In this document: one piece after another, positions 38,832-48,330 of the stretch
Numbering within the stretch: the stretch's first letter is position 1
Layout of the letters: each line of letters starts with the position of its first letter
Assembly: GCF_022664455.2 (NCBI RefSeq)
Contig: NZ_JAKRKC020000001.1
Coordinates: forward strand, 2,485,001 to 2,549,000
Reading direction: 5' to 3'
DNA: 64,000 nucleotides
DNA from: Actinomadura luzonensis
GTDB lineage: Bacteria > Actinomycetota > Actinomycetes > Streptosporangiales > Streptosporangiaceae
The notes under the pieces: generated by a model
Seen by the model: only the letters and a program-made list of their open reading frames with translations
Database searches by the model: none
Told to the model about the DNA's origin: nothing
Position numbers and translations under genes: made by a program

Positions 38832-41800
38832 TCAGCCGGTGCCGGTCAGGCGTTCGCGGGCGGCCTTGGCCCAGTGCGGCGAGCCGACCCGCTCGGCGAC
38901 CTCCGCCGCCCGCGCGTAGTGCCCGTCCGCCTCGGGCAGCCCCAGCAGCCGGGCGAGGTCGCCGAGCACCAGCGCGACCGGCCCGAGGGTGACGGAGCCG
39001 CTGTTGAGCCCGGCCACCCGGTCGTCCCAGGGCAGCAGGGCGGCGTAGCAGCGCCGGGCCACCTCGCGGTCGGCGAGGGCGACGGCGGTCTGCGCGCGCA
39101 GCGCCTCCCACAGCAGCCAGTAGTAGTCGCGCGAATGGCGGCCCTGGGGGTCCCAGACGCGCCGGGCCGCGTCCAGGTCGCCGGCCGCGGCCAGGGCGCC
39201 CGCGTACAGCTCGCGGGTGCCGTCGTTCGGCAGGCGCGCGTGCAGGGCGGCCAGCTCGGGCAGCGAGGCGCGCACGTCGCCGCGCGCCATCCGCACCACG
39301 AACCTGCCGAGCATGCCCATCGCGTCGGCGTTGACCGCGCCGCGCTCGGCCATCTGCCTGGTGACCCCGGTGTAGATCGCCTCGGCCGTGTCGAAGTCGC
39401 CCTCGACGAGCTTACGCAGCGCCCCGAACAACGACAGGATGACCAGTGACAGGCCGAGCTGGCCGCTGGTGGAGACCGCGAGGCCGCTGTCGGCGTGCCG
39501 GCCGGCCGTCTCCAGGTCGCCGCGGCCGAGCGCGGCCATGAGCAGCGCGGAGTGGGCCAGCGTGAGGTAGCCGAAGAGCCGGTGCGTCGTGGCCAGCTCC
39601 AGCAGCTCCTCGCCGAGCGCGGTCAGCTCGTCGCGCCGCTCGGGGGCGAGGACGGCGAAGTAGCGGGCGTTCAGCGCCAGGCACAGCAGGTCGGGGCGGC
39701 CCAGCTCGCGGGCCAGCGCCACCGCCTCGGCCCCGGCGGCGTCCACGCGCGCGTCGTCGTGGCCCTCCACGGCGAAGACGAGGGCGGCCAGCAGCCGGCA
39801 GCGCGCCTCGGGTCCTGGGCCGGCGGCCAGCTCCCGCTCCACGTGCGCGACGAACTCCTCGTCGTAGCGGGTGTCCGGCTGGATGGTCCAGATGACCGGC
39901 GCGTCGTACGAGGTGAGCGCGCGCACGCCGGGCGACAGCCGGACCGCCTCCGCCCGCGCGGCGAGTGCCCCCGACACGTCGCCCGCGTGGCCGAGCGCCG
40001 ACACCAGCCCGCACAGCAGCTCCAGCCGGGTCGCGTCGTCCGCGGCGAACGGCAGCGCCGCCCGGTACAGGGCCGCCGCCTCGCGGTGCGCGTGCAGTCC
40101 GGACGCCTGCGCGGCCGCCGCCCTGGCGTGGCCGACCGCGCCCGGCGCGCCGGCCTCCAGCGCGTGGTGGGCCAGCGCCGCCACCTCGCCCGGCCGCAGC
40201 CGCTCCAGCGCGGTCACCACGCGCCCGTGCAGCCGGGTGCGCCGGATCCGCGCCGTGTCCTCGTACAACACCTCGCGGACCAGGACGTGCGTGAACCGGA
40301 CCCGTCCCGGGCCCGGCTCGGACAGCAGGCCGGTCATGACCCCGGCCTCCAGGCCGTCGAGCACGGTGTCCTCGTCGCCGTCCTGCAACGCGACCAGCAC
40401 GTCCACGTCGGCGTCCCGGCCGACGACGGCGGCGTTGCGGAGCACGGTCTGCGCGGTGGCGGGCAGGCGGGTGATCCTCCGCCTGATCAGGTCGCGGACG
40501 CCGGGCGGCAGGGCCCGCGCCGCCCCTGGGCCCTCCGTGGCCAGCAGGCGGGCGATCTCGCAGACGAACAGCGGGTTGCCCAGCGTGCGCTCGCGCACCG
40601 TGCGCACGGTCGCGGCGTCGGGGACCTGCTCGGTGTGGCGTTCCAGCAGCTCGGCGACCGCGTCGTCGGCCAGCCCCGGCAGCTCCACGTGCCGGCTGCC
40701 GGCCGCCAGCGCGGCGAGCGTGGCGGCCAGGTCCTCGGTGGTCTCGGCGGGGCGGTGGGTGGCGACCACCAGGAGCCGGGCGGTCTGCGGCAGGTGGCGC
40801 AGCAGGTGCAGGGTCTCGCCGTCGGCGCGGTGCACGTCCTCCAGCACGACCAGCAGGGGCGCGCAGGAGGCGAGGTAGCCGGCCACGGCGCGGGCGAGCT
40901 GGAACTGGTTGGGGATGGGCACGCCGTCGTGCAGCAGCGGGGCCAGGCCGGCGGGATCGTCCGGCGGGCAGGCGGCGGCCAGGTGCCGGACGATCTCGCT
41001 CCACGCCCAGGCGGGCGGCGCGCCGCCGTCGATCTCGGGGCAGCGGCCGACCGCGACCCGCCAGCCGCGCCCGGCCAGCTCGGCCGCGAACGCCTCGGCC
41101 AGCGTGCTCTTGCCGGCGCCCGGCTCGCCGCCGAGCCAGACGGTGCGGTGGGCGGGCTGGGCGGCCTCGTCCCTGAGGATCGCGAGCTCACGCGCCCGTC
41201 CGACGATGACGGGCCCGGCGGCCTCCTCCCGCACCGGCTCCGGTGTCCTGGTCGGCTCCGGAGTCCTGGTCGGCGCTGTCCGGTGGGCCGGCGCCGGCTC
41301 GGGCGCGTGCAGCGTGTCGGACTGGCGAAGGATGTCCTGCTCCAGCGCCCGCAGCTCCGGCCCCGGGTCCACCCCCAGCTCCTCGGCCAGCCGCTCGCGC
41401 GCCCGCCGCAGCACCGCCAGCGCCTCCGCCTGGCCGCCCGCCCGGTAACAGGCCAGCGCCAGCAGCCGCACCCCGCTCTCGCGCAGCGGGTGACGCTCGA
41501 CGTGCCCGCGCAGCTCGGGCACGACCTGCGCGTGCCGGCCCAGCAGCAGCGCGGCCTCCGCCCGGTGCTCGACGGCGAGCAGCCGCAGCTCGGCCAGCCG
41601 CTCGGTCTCGGGGACGGCCCACTCCTCGTCGGCGAACTCCCCGTAGGCGGGACCGCTCCAAAGCGCGAGCGCGCCGTCCAGCAGCTCGTACGCCACCTCG
41701 CCCGCCCCCCGCCGCAGGGCCGCCGCCGCCTCCTCGATGAGGCCGGGCAGCCGCCAGGCGTCCACGGCGTCCGCCGGCAGCCGCAGCCGGTAGCCGGGCG

Positions 41801-42125
41801 GGGCGCTCACCAGCACGCGGGCGGGGGCGCGCGGCGGCCGGTCCGGCTCGACGACGCGGCGCAGGTTGGAGACGTACACCTGGAGCGCGGCGAGCGCCTT
41901 GGGCGGCGGCTGCCCGCGCCAGAGGTCGTCGATGAACCGGTCGGTGGACACCACCTGCCCGCCGGCGGCGGCCAGGCGCGCGAGCACCGCCCGCTGCCGC
42001 GCCGAGCCCAGGTCGACGGGCCGGCCGTCGAGGTCGGCGTGGAGCGGTCCGAGCACGCGCAGGGCGAGCCGGGGTTCGTCCCGATCGGGGTGCCACCCAT
42101 CTGTCACCAGCACAGAGTGGGGCAA
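38832..42125 (-). CDS. SARP-type regulator with BTAD, AAA ATPase and TPR domains
   Basis: About 1,097 residues. N-terminal OmpR-like winged helix (LRVLGPLHADLDGRPVDLGS, LWRGQPPPKALAALQVYVSN), BTAD about 95-250, a Pro-rich linker, then an ATPase with Walker A WLGGEPGAGKSTLAEA near 335 and Walker B LLVVLEDVHRADGET, followed by a long TPR array up to the end. This AfsR-like architecture activates secondary metabolism or other regulons in response to ATP and partner proteins. No biosynthetic cluster is in the window. The start is uncertain: TTG 42125, or GTG at 42113 or 42107. Confidence 0.88.
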   Translation of the reverse strand: MPHSVLVTDGWHPDRDEPRLALRVLGPLHADLDGRPVDLGSARQRAVLARLAAAGGQVVSTDRFIDDLWRGQPPPKALAALQVYVSNLRRVVEPDRPPRAPARVLVSAPPGYRLRLPADAVDAWRLPGLIEEAAAALRRGAGEVAYELLDGALALWSGPAYGEFADEEWAVPETERLAELRLLAVEHRAEAALLLGRHAQVVPELRGHVERHPLRESGVRLLALACYRAGGQAEALAVLRRARERLAEELGVDPGPELRALEQDILRQSDTLHAPEPAPAHRTAPTRTPEPTRTPEPVREEAAGPVIVGRARELAILRDEAAQPAHRTVWLGGEPGAGKSTLAEAFAAELAGRGWRVAVGRCPEIDGGAPPAWAWSEIVRHLAAACPPDDPAGLAPLLHDGVPIPNQFQLARAVAGYLASCAPLLVVLEDVHRADGETLHLLRHLPQTARLLVVATHRPAETTEDLAATLAALAAGSRHVELPGLADDAVAELLERHTEQVPDAATVRTVRERTLGNPLFVCEIARLLATEGPGAARALPPGVRDLIRRRITRLPATAQTVLRNAAVVGRDADVDVLVALQDGDEDTVLDGLEAGVMTGLLSEPGPGRVRFTHVLVREVLYEDTARIRRTRLHGRVVTALERLRPGEVAALAHHALEAGAPGAVGHARAAAAQASGLHAHREAAALYRAALPFAADDATRLELLCGLVSALGHAGDVSGALAARAEAVRLSPGVRALTSYDAPVIWTIQPDTRYDEEFVAHVERELAAGPGPEARCRLLAALVFAVEGHDDARVDAAGAEAVALARELGRPDLLCLALNARYFAVLAPERRDELTALGEELLELATTHRLFGYLTLAHSALLMAALGRGDLETAGRHADSGLAVSTSGQLGLSLVILSLFGALRKLVEGDFDTAEAIYTGVTRQMAERGAVNADAMGMLGRFVVRMARGDVRASLPELAALHARLPNDGTRELYAGALAAAGDLDAARRVWDPQGRHSRDYYWLLWEALRAQTAVALADREVARRCYAALLPWDDRVAGLNSGSVTLGPVALVLGDLARLLGLPEADGHYARAAEVAERVGSPHWAKAARERLTGTG

Positions 42126-42190
42126 AAGGCCCGCTCATGACAATGGCCGTCCAGCCGCTTCCCAACCAGCTCCAAGCGACCTCCAACCGC

Positions 42191-43864
42191 TCAGGAACAG
42201 CGGTAGCCGGCGGGCACCTGGGAGTCGCCGTTCGGGCGGCTCGCCTGGAAGCCGAACGTCGTGCTCTGCCCCGGGCCGAGCGCCCCGTTGTGCGCGGCGT
42301 TCCTGGCGGTCACGGTCTGGCCGCTCACCGTCAGGACGGCGTTCCACGAGCCCGTGACGGCGTGCCCGGCGGGCAGCGTGAACGTCACCGTCCACCCGGT
42401 GGTCGCCGAGGCGCCGTTGTTGGTGACCGTCACCGGCTGGATCACGTAACCGCCGCCCCACTGGGTCTGCGTGGTGGCGGTCACCGCGCACCCGCCGCCG
42501 GTCGCCGTCGTCGTGACGGTGACCGTGCCGGAGACGGGGGAGAGGTTGCCGGCGGCGTCGCGGGCGCGGACCTGGTAGCGGTAGGTGGTGCCGGCGGCCA
42601 GCCCCGAGTCCGTGTACGAGGTGCCGGTCGCGGTGCCGACCTGCGCGAACGTGCCGCCGGACGGGCCCGTCGCGCGGAGGACGTCGTAGCCGGTGACGCC
42701 GACGTCATCGGTGGCGGCGGTCCAGGCGAGGGTCGTGCCGCCCGAGGTGGTGCCGGAGGCCGTCAGGCCGGTGGGCGCGGTGGGCGGCGTGGTGTCGGTC
42801 CCGCCGGACGGCGGGACGCGGATGATCCGGTCGTCGGCGGCCACGGGGGTGCCGCGGCCGTCCCGGTTGCTGGTCGACAGCCACAACCAGCCGTCGGGGC
42901 CGACCACGCTCGCGCGCAGCCGCCCGTAGTCGCCCTGGAGCTCGGACACCGGCGTGCCCGCCGTGCCGCTCGCGGTGAGCGGCACCGCCCACACGCGCTG
43001 GCCGCGCAGCGCCGCCGCGAAGAGCGTGCCGTTCGCGTACGCCAGGCCGCTCGGCGACGCCTCCGCCGTGGGCCAGGTGACGATCGGGTTGCGGAAGGAG
43101 GTGCCGGAGCAGACGCCCTCGCAGGTGGGCCAGCCGTAGTTGCCGCCCGCCACGATCTGGTTGATCTCGTCCCAGGTGTTCTGGCCGAACTCGCTGGCGT
43201 ACATGCGGCCCTGGGCGTCCCAGGCGAGGCCCTGCACGTTGCGGTGGCCGTAGCTGTAGACCCGCGAGCCGGGGAACGGGTTGCCGGACGGGACGCCGCC
43301 GTCGGGCGTCATGCGCAGGATCTTGCCGGCCGGGCTGTCGAGGTTCTGGGCGTTGGCGCTGTTGTTGGCATCGCCGGTGGACAGGTAGAGCAGCCCGTCC
43401 GGCCCGAACGCCAGCCGCCCGCCGTCGTGGATCGTCGCGCTCGGCACCCCGCTGAAGATCACCTGCTGTGTCTGGGGCGCGCTGAGCCGCAGCCTGACCA
43501 GCCGGTTGTCCCCGGCCGTGCTGGTGAAGTACGCGTACACCCACCCGTCCTGCGGGTACGACGGCGACACCGCGAGCCCGAGCAGCCCGCTCTCCCCGGA
43601 CGCGCTGACCCCGCTGACCGTGGCCACCGCCGTCGCCGCCTGCCCCGGGCGCACCTGCATGATCCGCCCGGTGCCGCGCTCCGACACGAGGGCGCCGCCG
43701 TCCGGCAGGAACGCGATCGCCCACGGCACCTGCAGCCCCGTGACGGCCACCTCCGCCCGATCGAAGTCGAACCCGCCCACCGCCTGCGCCCGCGCCCCGG
43801 GCGCGGTCACGACGAACGCGAGCAGGGCCAGGACCAGGGCCGAGATGACGCGACTGCGCCGCAT
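42191..43864 (-). CDS. secreted glucose/sorbosone dehydrogenase with Fn3 and CBM2 modules
   Basis: 557 residues. Signal peptide from ATG 43864 (MRRSRVISALVLALLAFVVT, cleavage after ARA). The catalytic part (about 30-350) is a six-bladed propeller of the glucose/sorbosone dehydrogenase type, with VPWAIAFLPDGGALVSERG, GESGLLGLAVSP, HDGGRLAFGPDGLLYLSTGD and YSYGHRNVQGLAWD, which bind PQQ and calcium. A fibronectin III module (PPTAPTGLTASGTTSG onward) follows, and the end is a cellulose/xylan-binding CBM2 (CAVTATTQTQWGGGYVIQ, with flanking Cys). It likely oxidises sugars on polysaccharide outside the cell. RBS AAGGAG. Confidence 0.9.
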   Translation of the reverse strand: MRRSRVISALVLALLAFVVTAPGARAQAVGGFDFDRAEVAVTGLQVPWAIAFLPDGGALVSERGTGRIMQVRPGQAATAVATVSGVSASGESGLLGLAVSPSYPQDGWVYAYFTSTAGDNRLVRLRLSAPQTQQVIFSGVPSATIHDGGRLAFGPDGLLYLSTGDANNSANAQNLDSPAGKILRMTPDGGVPSGNPFPGSRVYSYGHRNVQGLAWDAQGRMYASEFGQNTWDEINQIVAGGNYGWPTCEGVCSGTSFRNPIVTWPTAEASPSGLAYANGTLFAAALRGQRVWAVPLTASGTAGTPVSELQGDYGRLRASVVGPDGWLWLSTSNRDGRGTPVAADDRIIRVPPSGGTDTTPPTAPTGLTASGTTSGGTTLAWTAATDDVGVTGYDVLRATGPSGGTFAQVGTATGTSYTDSGLAAGTTYRYQVRARDAAGNLSPVSGTVTVTTTATGGGCAVTATTQTQWGGGYVIQPVTVTNNGASATTGWTVTFTLPAGHAVTGSWNAVLTVSGQTVTARNAAHNGALGPGQSTTFGFQASRPNGDSQVPAGYRCS

Positions 43865-44021
43865 GACGGGCTCCTTGACCGGATCGGGGCACACCGATGT
43901 CAATACGGTAGGCATCCCGCCCGTCCCGCCTCAACGCCCCAGGGCCGCCGACCCCGCCGGCCTGCGCGGACGCCGGCCGCCTGATGAAACTTTCAACCTC
44001 CGGCCGCTCGGCGGGGGCGCG

Positions 44022-44223
44022 CTACGGCAGGACGGAGCCGGTCCAGAGCGTGGCGGCGGCCTGGTCGGTTGCGACCGCGCCGCAGCCTTCGCCCGGCCAC
44101 CGGGAGTCGACGGAGGACGTCCCTGGAGCCCAGCGGCTGGTTCCATGAGAAGCCCTGCGCGCCGGCGTGGTCAGGGACGAAGACCCACCTGCCGAACGTC
44201 CCGCTGCCCTCGGGGTCGAGCAC
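44022..44223 (-). pseudogene. possible frameshifted gene remnant in a 420-bp gap
   Basis: The 420-bp space 43865-44284 holds no intact gene. On the minus strand two adjacent frames each look partly like protein: first LDPEGSGTFGRWVFVPDHAG and FSWNQPLGSRDV, then after a shift near 44118 SSVDSRWPGEGCGAV and AATLWTGSVLP to a TAG at 44022. Together they read like the end of a secreted or binding domain whose frame is broken. I cannot name the family and the call is weak. Confidence 0.3.
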
Positions 44224-44284
44224 GGAGTGGCCGGATCGTCCCGAGGACCGACGCGATGACGTTCGACGGCGAGCGGGCGGCGGG

Positions 44285-44731
44285 TCAGCTCGCGGCCTGC
44301 TTCACCAGGGCGGCGATCCGCTCCGCGTCCTGCTCGGACAGGCCCTTGAGCGCGAAGGCGGTGGCCCACATGTCGCCGTCGTCCAGGTTGGCGGCGTCGT
44401 TGAAGCCGAGCGTCGCGTAGCGGGTCTTGAACTTGCGCGCGGGCTGGAAGAAGCAGACGATCTTGCCGTTCCTGGCGTACGCGGGCTGCCCGTACCAGAG
44501 CTTCGGCGTCAGGTGCGGTGCGACGGAGGTGACGATGGCGTGGACGCGCTCGGCCATCTCCCGGTCCGAGCCCTCCATCTCGGCGATCTTCTCCAGCACG
44601 TCCTGCTCGCCGTCGGCCTTGCCGCCGCGCCGGGCGGCCTTCTTCAGCTCCTGGGCGTGCTCCTTCATGGCGGCCCGCTCCTCCTCGGAGAAGCCGTCGA
44701 ACGTGGTGGTCTGCTGCTTGTTGTCCGCCAT
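44285..44731 (-). CDS. DUF1801 (YdhG-like) protein
   Basis: 148 residues. The C-terminal half has the DUF1801 pattern: [17 protein letters not shown] and [20 protein letters not shown], a small alpha/beta fold seen in YdhG proteins of unknown function. The N-terminal third is a charged helix ([20 protein letters not shown]). ATG 44731 (MADNKQQ) is used because GAGGAAG precedes it at 6-12 bases; the GTG five codons before would lie across that site. Isolated gene. Confidence 0.8.
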   Translation of the reverse strand: MADNKQQTTTFDGFSEEERAAMKEHAQELKKAARRGGKADGEQDVLEKIAEMEGSDREMAERVHAIVTSVAPHLTPKLWYGQPAYARNGKIVCFFQPARKFKTRYATLGFNDAANLDDGDMWATAFALKGLSEQDAERIAALVKQAAS

Positions 44732-44821
44732 TGGGTTCTTCCTCACGTGTGCGGCTGTTTGCGTGTTCTCAGACTAGTGAGCCGCGCACGGCGGAGGCTT
44801 CTTGAAAACTGACCAGTCCGC

Positions 44822-45709
44822 TCAGCCGGACAGGGGGCCGAGGTCGGCGACGATCCGGGCGAAGGCCCGGATGAGGTCGTTCTCCGTCTCCGCGCGCCAC
44901 ACCGCGGCGTAGGGCAGCACGCCGAGGTCGCGGACGGGCAGGTAGGCGATGTCCGGCCGGCTCCAGTAGCGCCTCATGTGGGCGGGGAAGAGGTTGACGA
45001 TCTGCCCCGTGCTCGTCAGGGTGAGGACCTCCTCGGCGCTGCGCACCACGGGGCCGCGTTCGAGCAGCCGTCCCGAGCGGGTGTGGGGCGGGAGGTAGGC
45101 GTCGAACCAGTACTCCGGCCGTGAGGGGGTCTCGGCGTGCCGGAAGTCGGCGAGCATGTCCAGGGAGACCGAGTCGCGGCCGGCGAGCTCGTGGTCGGCG
45201 GCGACGGCGACCACCCGAGGCTCGGCGAGCATGACCGGGCCGGTCGTCAGGTCGGGCTCCTCGACCGGCAGCCAGGAGACCAGGACGTCGACGTCGCCGC
45301 TCCGCAGGCCGGCGAACGGGTCGACGAAGGGCGCGTGCTGGATGCGCAGCTCCCACTGCGGGTGGCGGCTGCGGAAGGTGTCCCAGTAGGGGCGCAGGTC
45401 GTGGGCGTTGACGGGCAGCATGCCGACCCGCAGCACGGCGGTGACGCCCTGCGCGGCCAGCTTGGCGCGGCGCATGCCGTCGTGGAGGCCGGTGTAGACG
45501 GGCCACAGGTCGTCGCGGAGCTGCCGGCCGAGCGCGGTCAGCCGGACGGTGCGGTTGGTGCGCTCGAAGAGCGGCGCCCCGATCTGGCGTTCCTGCTTCT
45601 TGATGGCCTGGGTGACGCGGGCGGGGGTGACGCGAAGCCGCTCAGCGGTGCGCCCGAAGTGCAGCTCGTCGGCCAGGGTCAGGAAGATCTCGATGTCGCG
45701 GAGTTCCAC
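44822..45709 (-). CDS. LysR-family transcriptional regulator
   Basis: 295 residues. N-terminal winged helix (LRDIEIFLTLADELHFGRTA, VTPARVTQAIKKQERQIG) and a periplasmic-binding-like effector domain starting at LRVGMLPVN. GTG 45709 is the natural start. The gene is divergent from a small helical protein and a serine hydrolase gene, with 208 bp between; LysR proteins commonly bind in such gaps and control the divergent gene. Confidence 0.9.
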   Translation of the reverse strand: MELRDIEIFLTLADELHFGRTAERLRVTPARVTQAIKKQERQIGAPLFERTNRTVRLTALGRQLRDDLWPVYTGLHDGMRRAKLAAQGVTAVLRVGMLPVNAHDLRPYWDTFRSRHPQWELRIQHAPFVDPFAGLRSGDVDVLVSWLPVEEPDLTTGPVMLAEPRVVAVAADHELAGRDSVSLDMLADFRHAETPSRPEYWFDAYLPPHTRSGRLLERGPVVRSAEEVLTLTSTGQIVNLFPAHMRRYWSRPDIAYLPVRDLGVLPYAAVWRAETENDLIRAFARIVADLGPLSG

Positions 45710-45721
45710 GGTCCTCCCTCC

Positions 45722-45738
45722 GTTAACGCGGGGGTTAA
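45722..45738. promoter_or_regulatory. possible LysR binding site
   Basis: GTTAACGCGGGGGTTAA just upstream of the LysR start contains GTTAA twice, with the first copy forming a GTTAAC palindrome. Location and AT-rich ends in GC-rich DNA suggest a T-N11-A type operator. Weak, by eye only. Confidence 0.3.
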
Positions 45739-45917
45739 TGCTGCCTTGCGCGGTTTGTCGTTGTTCCCGGCCACCGGTCGCGTTGATCCTAGTCGCCGGA
45801 GAGAGCGACCACTCCGGCGCTGTCAGCGGCCGCGTCAGGACGGCGACGGCCCGGCGTCAGCACGGTCCGCCATCGTCATCCCGTACACAGCACGACGCCA
45901 CTGAAGGAGACCCCGAC

Positions 45918-46322
45918 ATGTCCGTCACCCTCACCCCCGAGGACAAGACCACCCTCCGCACCGCCGCCTACGGCGCCGTCACCCTGCTGGCCGCCGCCGA
46001 CGCGGCCGGCAAGCCCCACAAGGCCGCCACCGCCGGCAGCATCGCCCTGGCCTCCGCCACCGGCCTGGTCGGCCACGTGCTCGCCGAGAAGACCAAGGAC
46101 ATCACGGTGGAGGGCAGGACGACGGCCGCGATCGCCGACCGCGTGCTGCCCGCCCTGACGGCCGCCATGCACCTGCTCAAGCAGCACGACCCCGCCGAGG
46201 CCGGCAACTTCCGCAGCACCGTCCTGGTCGCCGCCGACGCCGCCGCGAGCAGCCACCGGACCCCGCCCAGCCCCACCGTCGCCGACATGATCCACAAGAT
46301 CACCGCCGCCCTCGACGCCTGA
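45918..46322 (+). CDS. small helical protein, unknown
   Basis: 134 residues, rich in Ala and Thr, helical throughout: RTAAYGAVTLLAAADAAGKP, IALASATGLVGHVLAEKTK, LTAAMHLLKQHDPAEAGNF. No signal peptide; the central hydrophobic stretch is too mild for a membrane helix. I have a sense of similar proteins in streptomycetes but no name. ATG 45918 has AAGGAG 8-13 bases before. It precedes the serine hydrolase gene by 34 bp, so the two likely form an operon under the LysR regulator. Confidence 0.7.
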   Translation: MSVTLTPEDKTTLRTAAYGAVTLLAAADAAGKPHKAATAGSIALASATGLVGHVLAEKTKDITVEGRTTAAIADRVLPALTAAMHLLKQHDPAEAGNFRSTVLVAADAAASSHRTPPSPTVADMIHKITAALDA

Positions 46323-46356
46323 CCCGCCGCGACCGCACCACCGAAGGAGCACCCCC

Positions 46357-47580
46357 ATGGCACACACCGGCTTCACCCAGAGCGGCCTGCGCAGGCTGCG
46401 CGAGGTCCTGGACCGGCACGTCGAGTCCGGCAGGATCCCCGGCGTGGTCGCCCTCGTCGGCCGCGGCGACCACACCCACGTCGAGGCGCTCGGCACCATG
46501 CACCACGACGGCGGCGACCCGATGCGCCGCGACACCGTCTTCCGGATGGCCTCCACCTCCAAGCCGGTATCCATCGCCGCCGCCATGGTGCTCCTGGACG
46601 AATGCCGCATCCGCCTCGACGACCTCGTCCAGACGTGGCTGCCCGAGCTCGCCGACCGCCAGGTGCTCACCCGCCCCGACGGGCCGCTGGACGACACCGT
46701 GCCCGCCCGCCGCCCGATCACCGTGCGCGACGTGTTGACCTCCACCTTCGGCCTCGGCATGGACATGACCTCGATCGGCACCCCGATCATGAACGCCGTG
46801 TTCGCCAACGGCCTCACCCCCGACCTGCCCGAGCCCATGCCCGAGCCCGACGAGTGGCTGCGCCGCCTGAGCACCCTGCCGCTGATGCACCAGCCCGGCG
46901 AGCGCTGGCAGTACCACATCAGCAGCGACCTGGTCGGCGTCCTGGTCGCCCGCGTCACCGGCCGCCCCTTCGAGGAGTTCCTGCGCGAGCGCGTCCTCGG
47001 CCCGCTCGGCATGGACGACACCGGCTTCTCGGTGCCGGAGGACCAGATCGACCGGCTGCCCACCCTGTACGCCCCCGACCCGCAGACCGGCGCGTTCCAG
47101 GTCTGGGACGAGGCCAAGAACGGCCGCTGGAGCCGGCCCCCGGCGTTCCCCGGCGGGGGCGGCGGGCTGGTCTCCACCGCCGACGACTACCACGCCTACT
47201 TCCGCATGCTGCTCAACGGCGGCGTGCACGAGGGCCGGCGCGTCCTGTCCCGGGCCGCGGTCGAGCTGATGACCACCAACCGGCTCACCGCGGAGCAGCA
47301 GGCCGCCCGGCACGCGATGGCGGTGAACAATGTGCACATCTCCTTCGGCCAGGGCCAGCACGGCGGCTGGGGTTTCGGCATGGCGGTGCGCACGTACCGC
47401 GGCGACTACGCCCCGCTCGGCCAGTTCGGCTGGGACGGCGGCAGCGGCACCAGCACGTACGCCGACCCGGCCAACCAGCTCACCGGCCTCCTGCTCACCC
47501 AGGTCGGGATGTCCGTGCCGAACGCGGCGCACCTCATCCACGACTTCTGGACCACCGTCTACCAGGCCCTCGACGACTGA
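46357..47580 (+). CDS. serine hydrolase (class C beta-lactamase/esterase family)
   Basis: 407 residues, no signal peptide. SxxK nucleophile motif in FRMASTSKPVSIAAA, followed by the tyrosine motif in WQYHISSDLVG (Y-x-x-S, in place of the usual Y-x-N) and a C-terminal HGGWGFGM replacing KTG. This set fits the esterase/EstB or DD-peptidase-like members that stay in the cytoplasm. Substrate unknown. ATG 46357 has GAAGGAG at 8-14 bases. Likely co-transcribed with the small helical protein and under the divergent LysR gene. Confidence 0.87.
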   Translation: MAHTGFTQSGLRRLREVLDRHVESGRIPGVVALVGRGDHTHVEALGTMHHDGGDPMRRDTVFRMASTSKPVSIAAAMVLLDECRIRLDDLVQTWLPELADRQVLTRPDGPLDDTVPARRPITVRDVLTSTFGLGMDMTSIGTPIMNAVFANGLTPDLPEPMPEPDEWLRRLSTLPLMHQPGERWQYHISSDLVGVLVARVTGRPFEEFLRERVLGPLGMDDTGFSVPEDQIDRLPTLYAPDPQTGAFQVWDEAKNGRWSRPPAFPGGGGGLVSTADDYHAYFRMLLNGGVHEGRRVLSRAAVELMTTNRLTAEQQAARHAMAVNNVHISFGQGQHGGWGFGMAVRTYRGDYAPLGQFGWDGGSGTSTYADPANQLTGLLLTQVGMSVPNAAHLIHDFWTTVYQALDD

Positions 47581-47663
47581 CACCGCCCCCTGAGCCCGCG
47601 GCCGCGCCCCGCGGGCTCATCGCGTTCCGCCACAGCCGTCCGTCATGGCTACAGTCGTCCGTC

Positions 47664-48326
47664 ATGGCCGAACCTTCCCCCTACCTGACCGCGACGGCGG
47701 ACGCCTACGACGCCCTCGCCGAGATCTACGCCGACTTCGCCCGGAACTCGCTCGACCGCCTGCCGCTGGACCGCGCGATCATCGCCGCGTTCGCCGAGCT
47801 GGTGCGGGCCGGCGGCCCCCGGCCGGTCGCCGAGGCCGGCTGCGGCCCCGGCTACCTGACGGCGCACCTGCGCGACCTCGGGCTGGACGCCTTCGGCGTC
47901 GACCTGTCCCCCGCCCTGATCGACATCGCCCGCCGGGACTTCCCCGGCGTGCGCTTCGAGGTCGGCTCCATGGGCGCCTTCGACATGCCGGACGGCGAGC
48001 TGGGCGGCGTGGTGTCCTGGTACTCCGTCATCCACACCCCGCCGGCCGAGCTGCCGCCGTACCTCGCCGAGTTCCGCCGGGTGCTCGCCCCGGGCGGTCA
48101 CCTCCTGGCGGGCTTCTTCGAGGCCGAGGACGGCCCGGTGGCGCCGTTCGACCACAAGGTGACCACGGCCTACCGGTGGCCGATCGACGAGCTGGCCGCC
48201 CTGGCCCGCGAGGCGGGCTTCGCCGAGGTGGCCCGCATGTCGCGCGAGCCCCTGGAGGACGAGCGCTTCCGCCGCGGCCACCTGCTGATGCGCGCGATCC
48301 AGCCCGACCCCGCGGCCACCGGGTGA
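47664..48326 (+). CDS. class I SAM-dependent methyltransferase
   Basis: 220 residues with a complete motif I, VAEAGCGPGYLTAHLRDLGL, followed by the acidic FGVDLSPALIDIARRD, motif II around GVVSWYSVIHTPPAEL and LAPGGHLLAGFF. Target is unknown. ATG 47664; no ribosome binding site but TACAGT lies about 8 bases upstream, so probably leaderless. A repeated GTCCGTCATGGC flanks that box. Convergent with the beta-helix gene, 4 bp apart. Confidence 0.87.
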   Translation: MAEPSPYLTATADAYDALAEIYADFARNSLDRLPLDRAIIAAFAELVRAGGPRPVAEAGCGPGYLTAHLRDLGLDAFGVDLSPALIDIARRDFPGVRFEVGSMGAFDMPDGELGGVVSWYSVIHTPPAELPPYLAEFRRVLAPGGHLLAGFFEAEDGPVAPFDHKVTTAYRWPIDELAALAREAGFAEVARMSREPLEDERFRRGHLLMRAIQPDPAATG

Positions 48327-48330
48327 GCCG

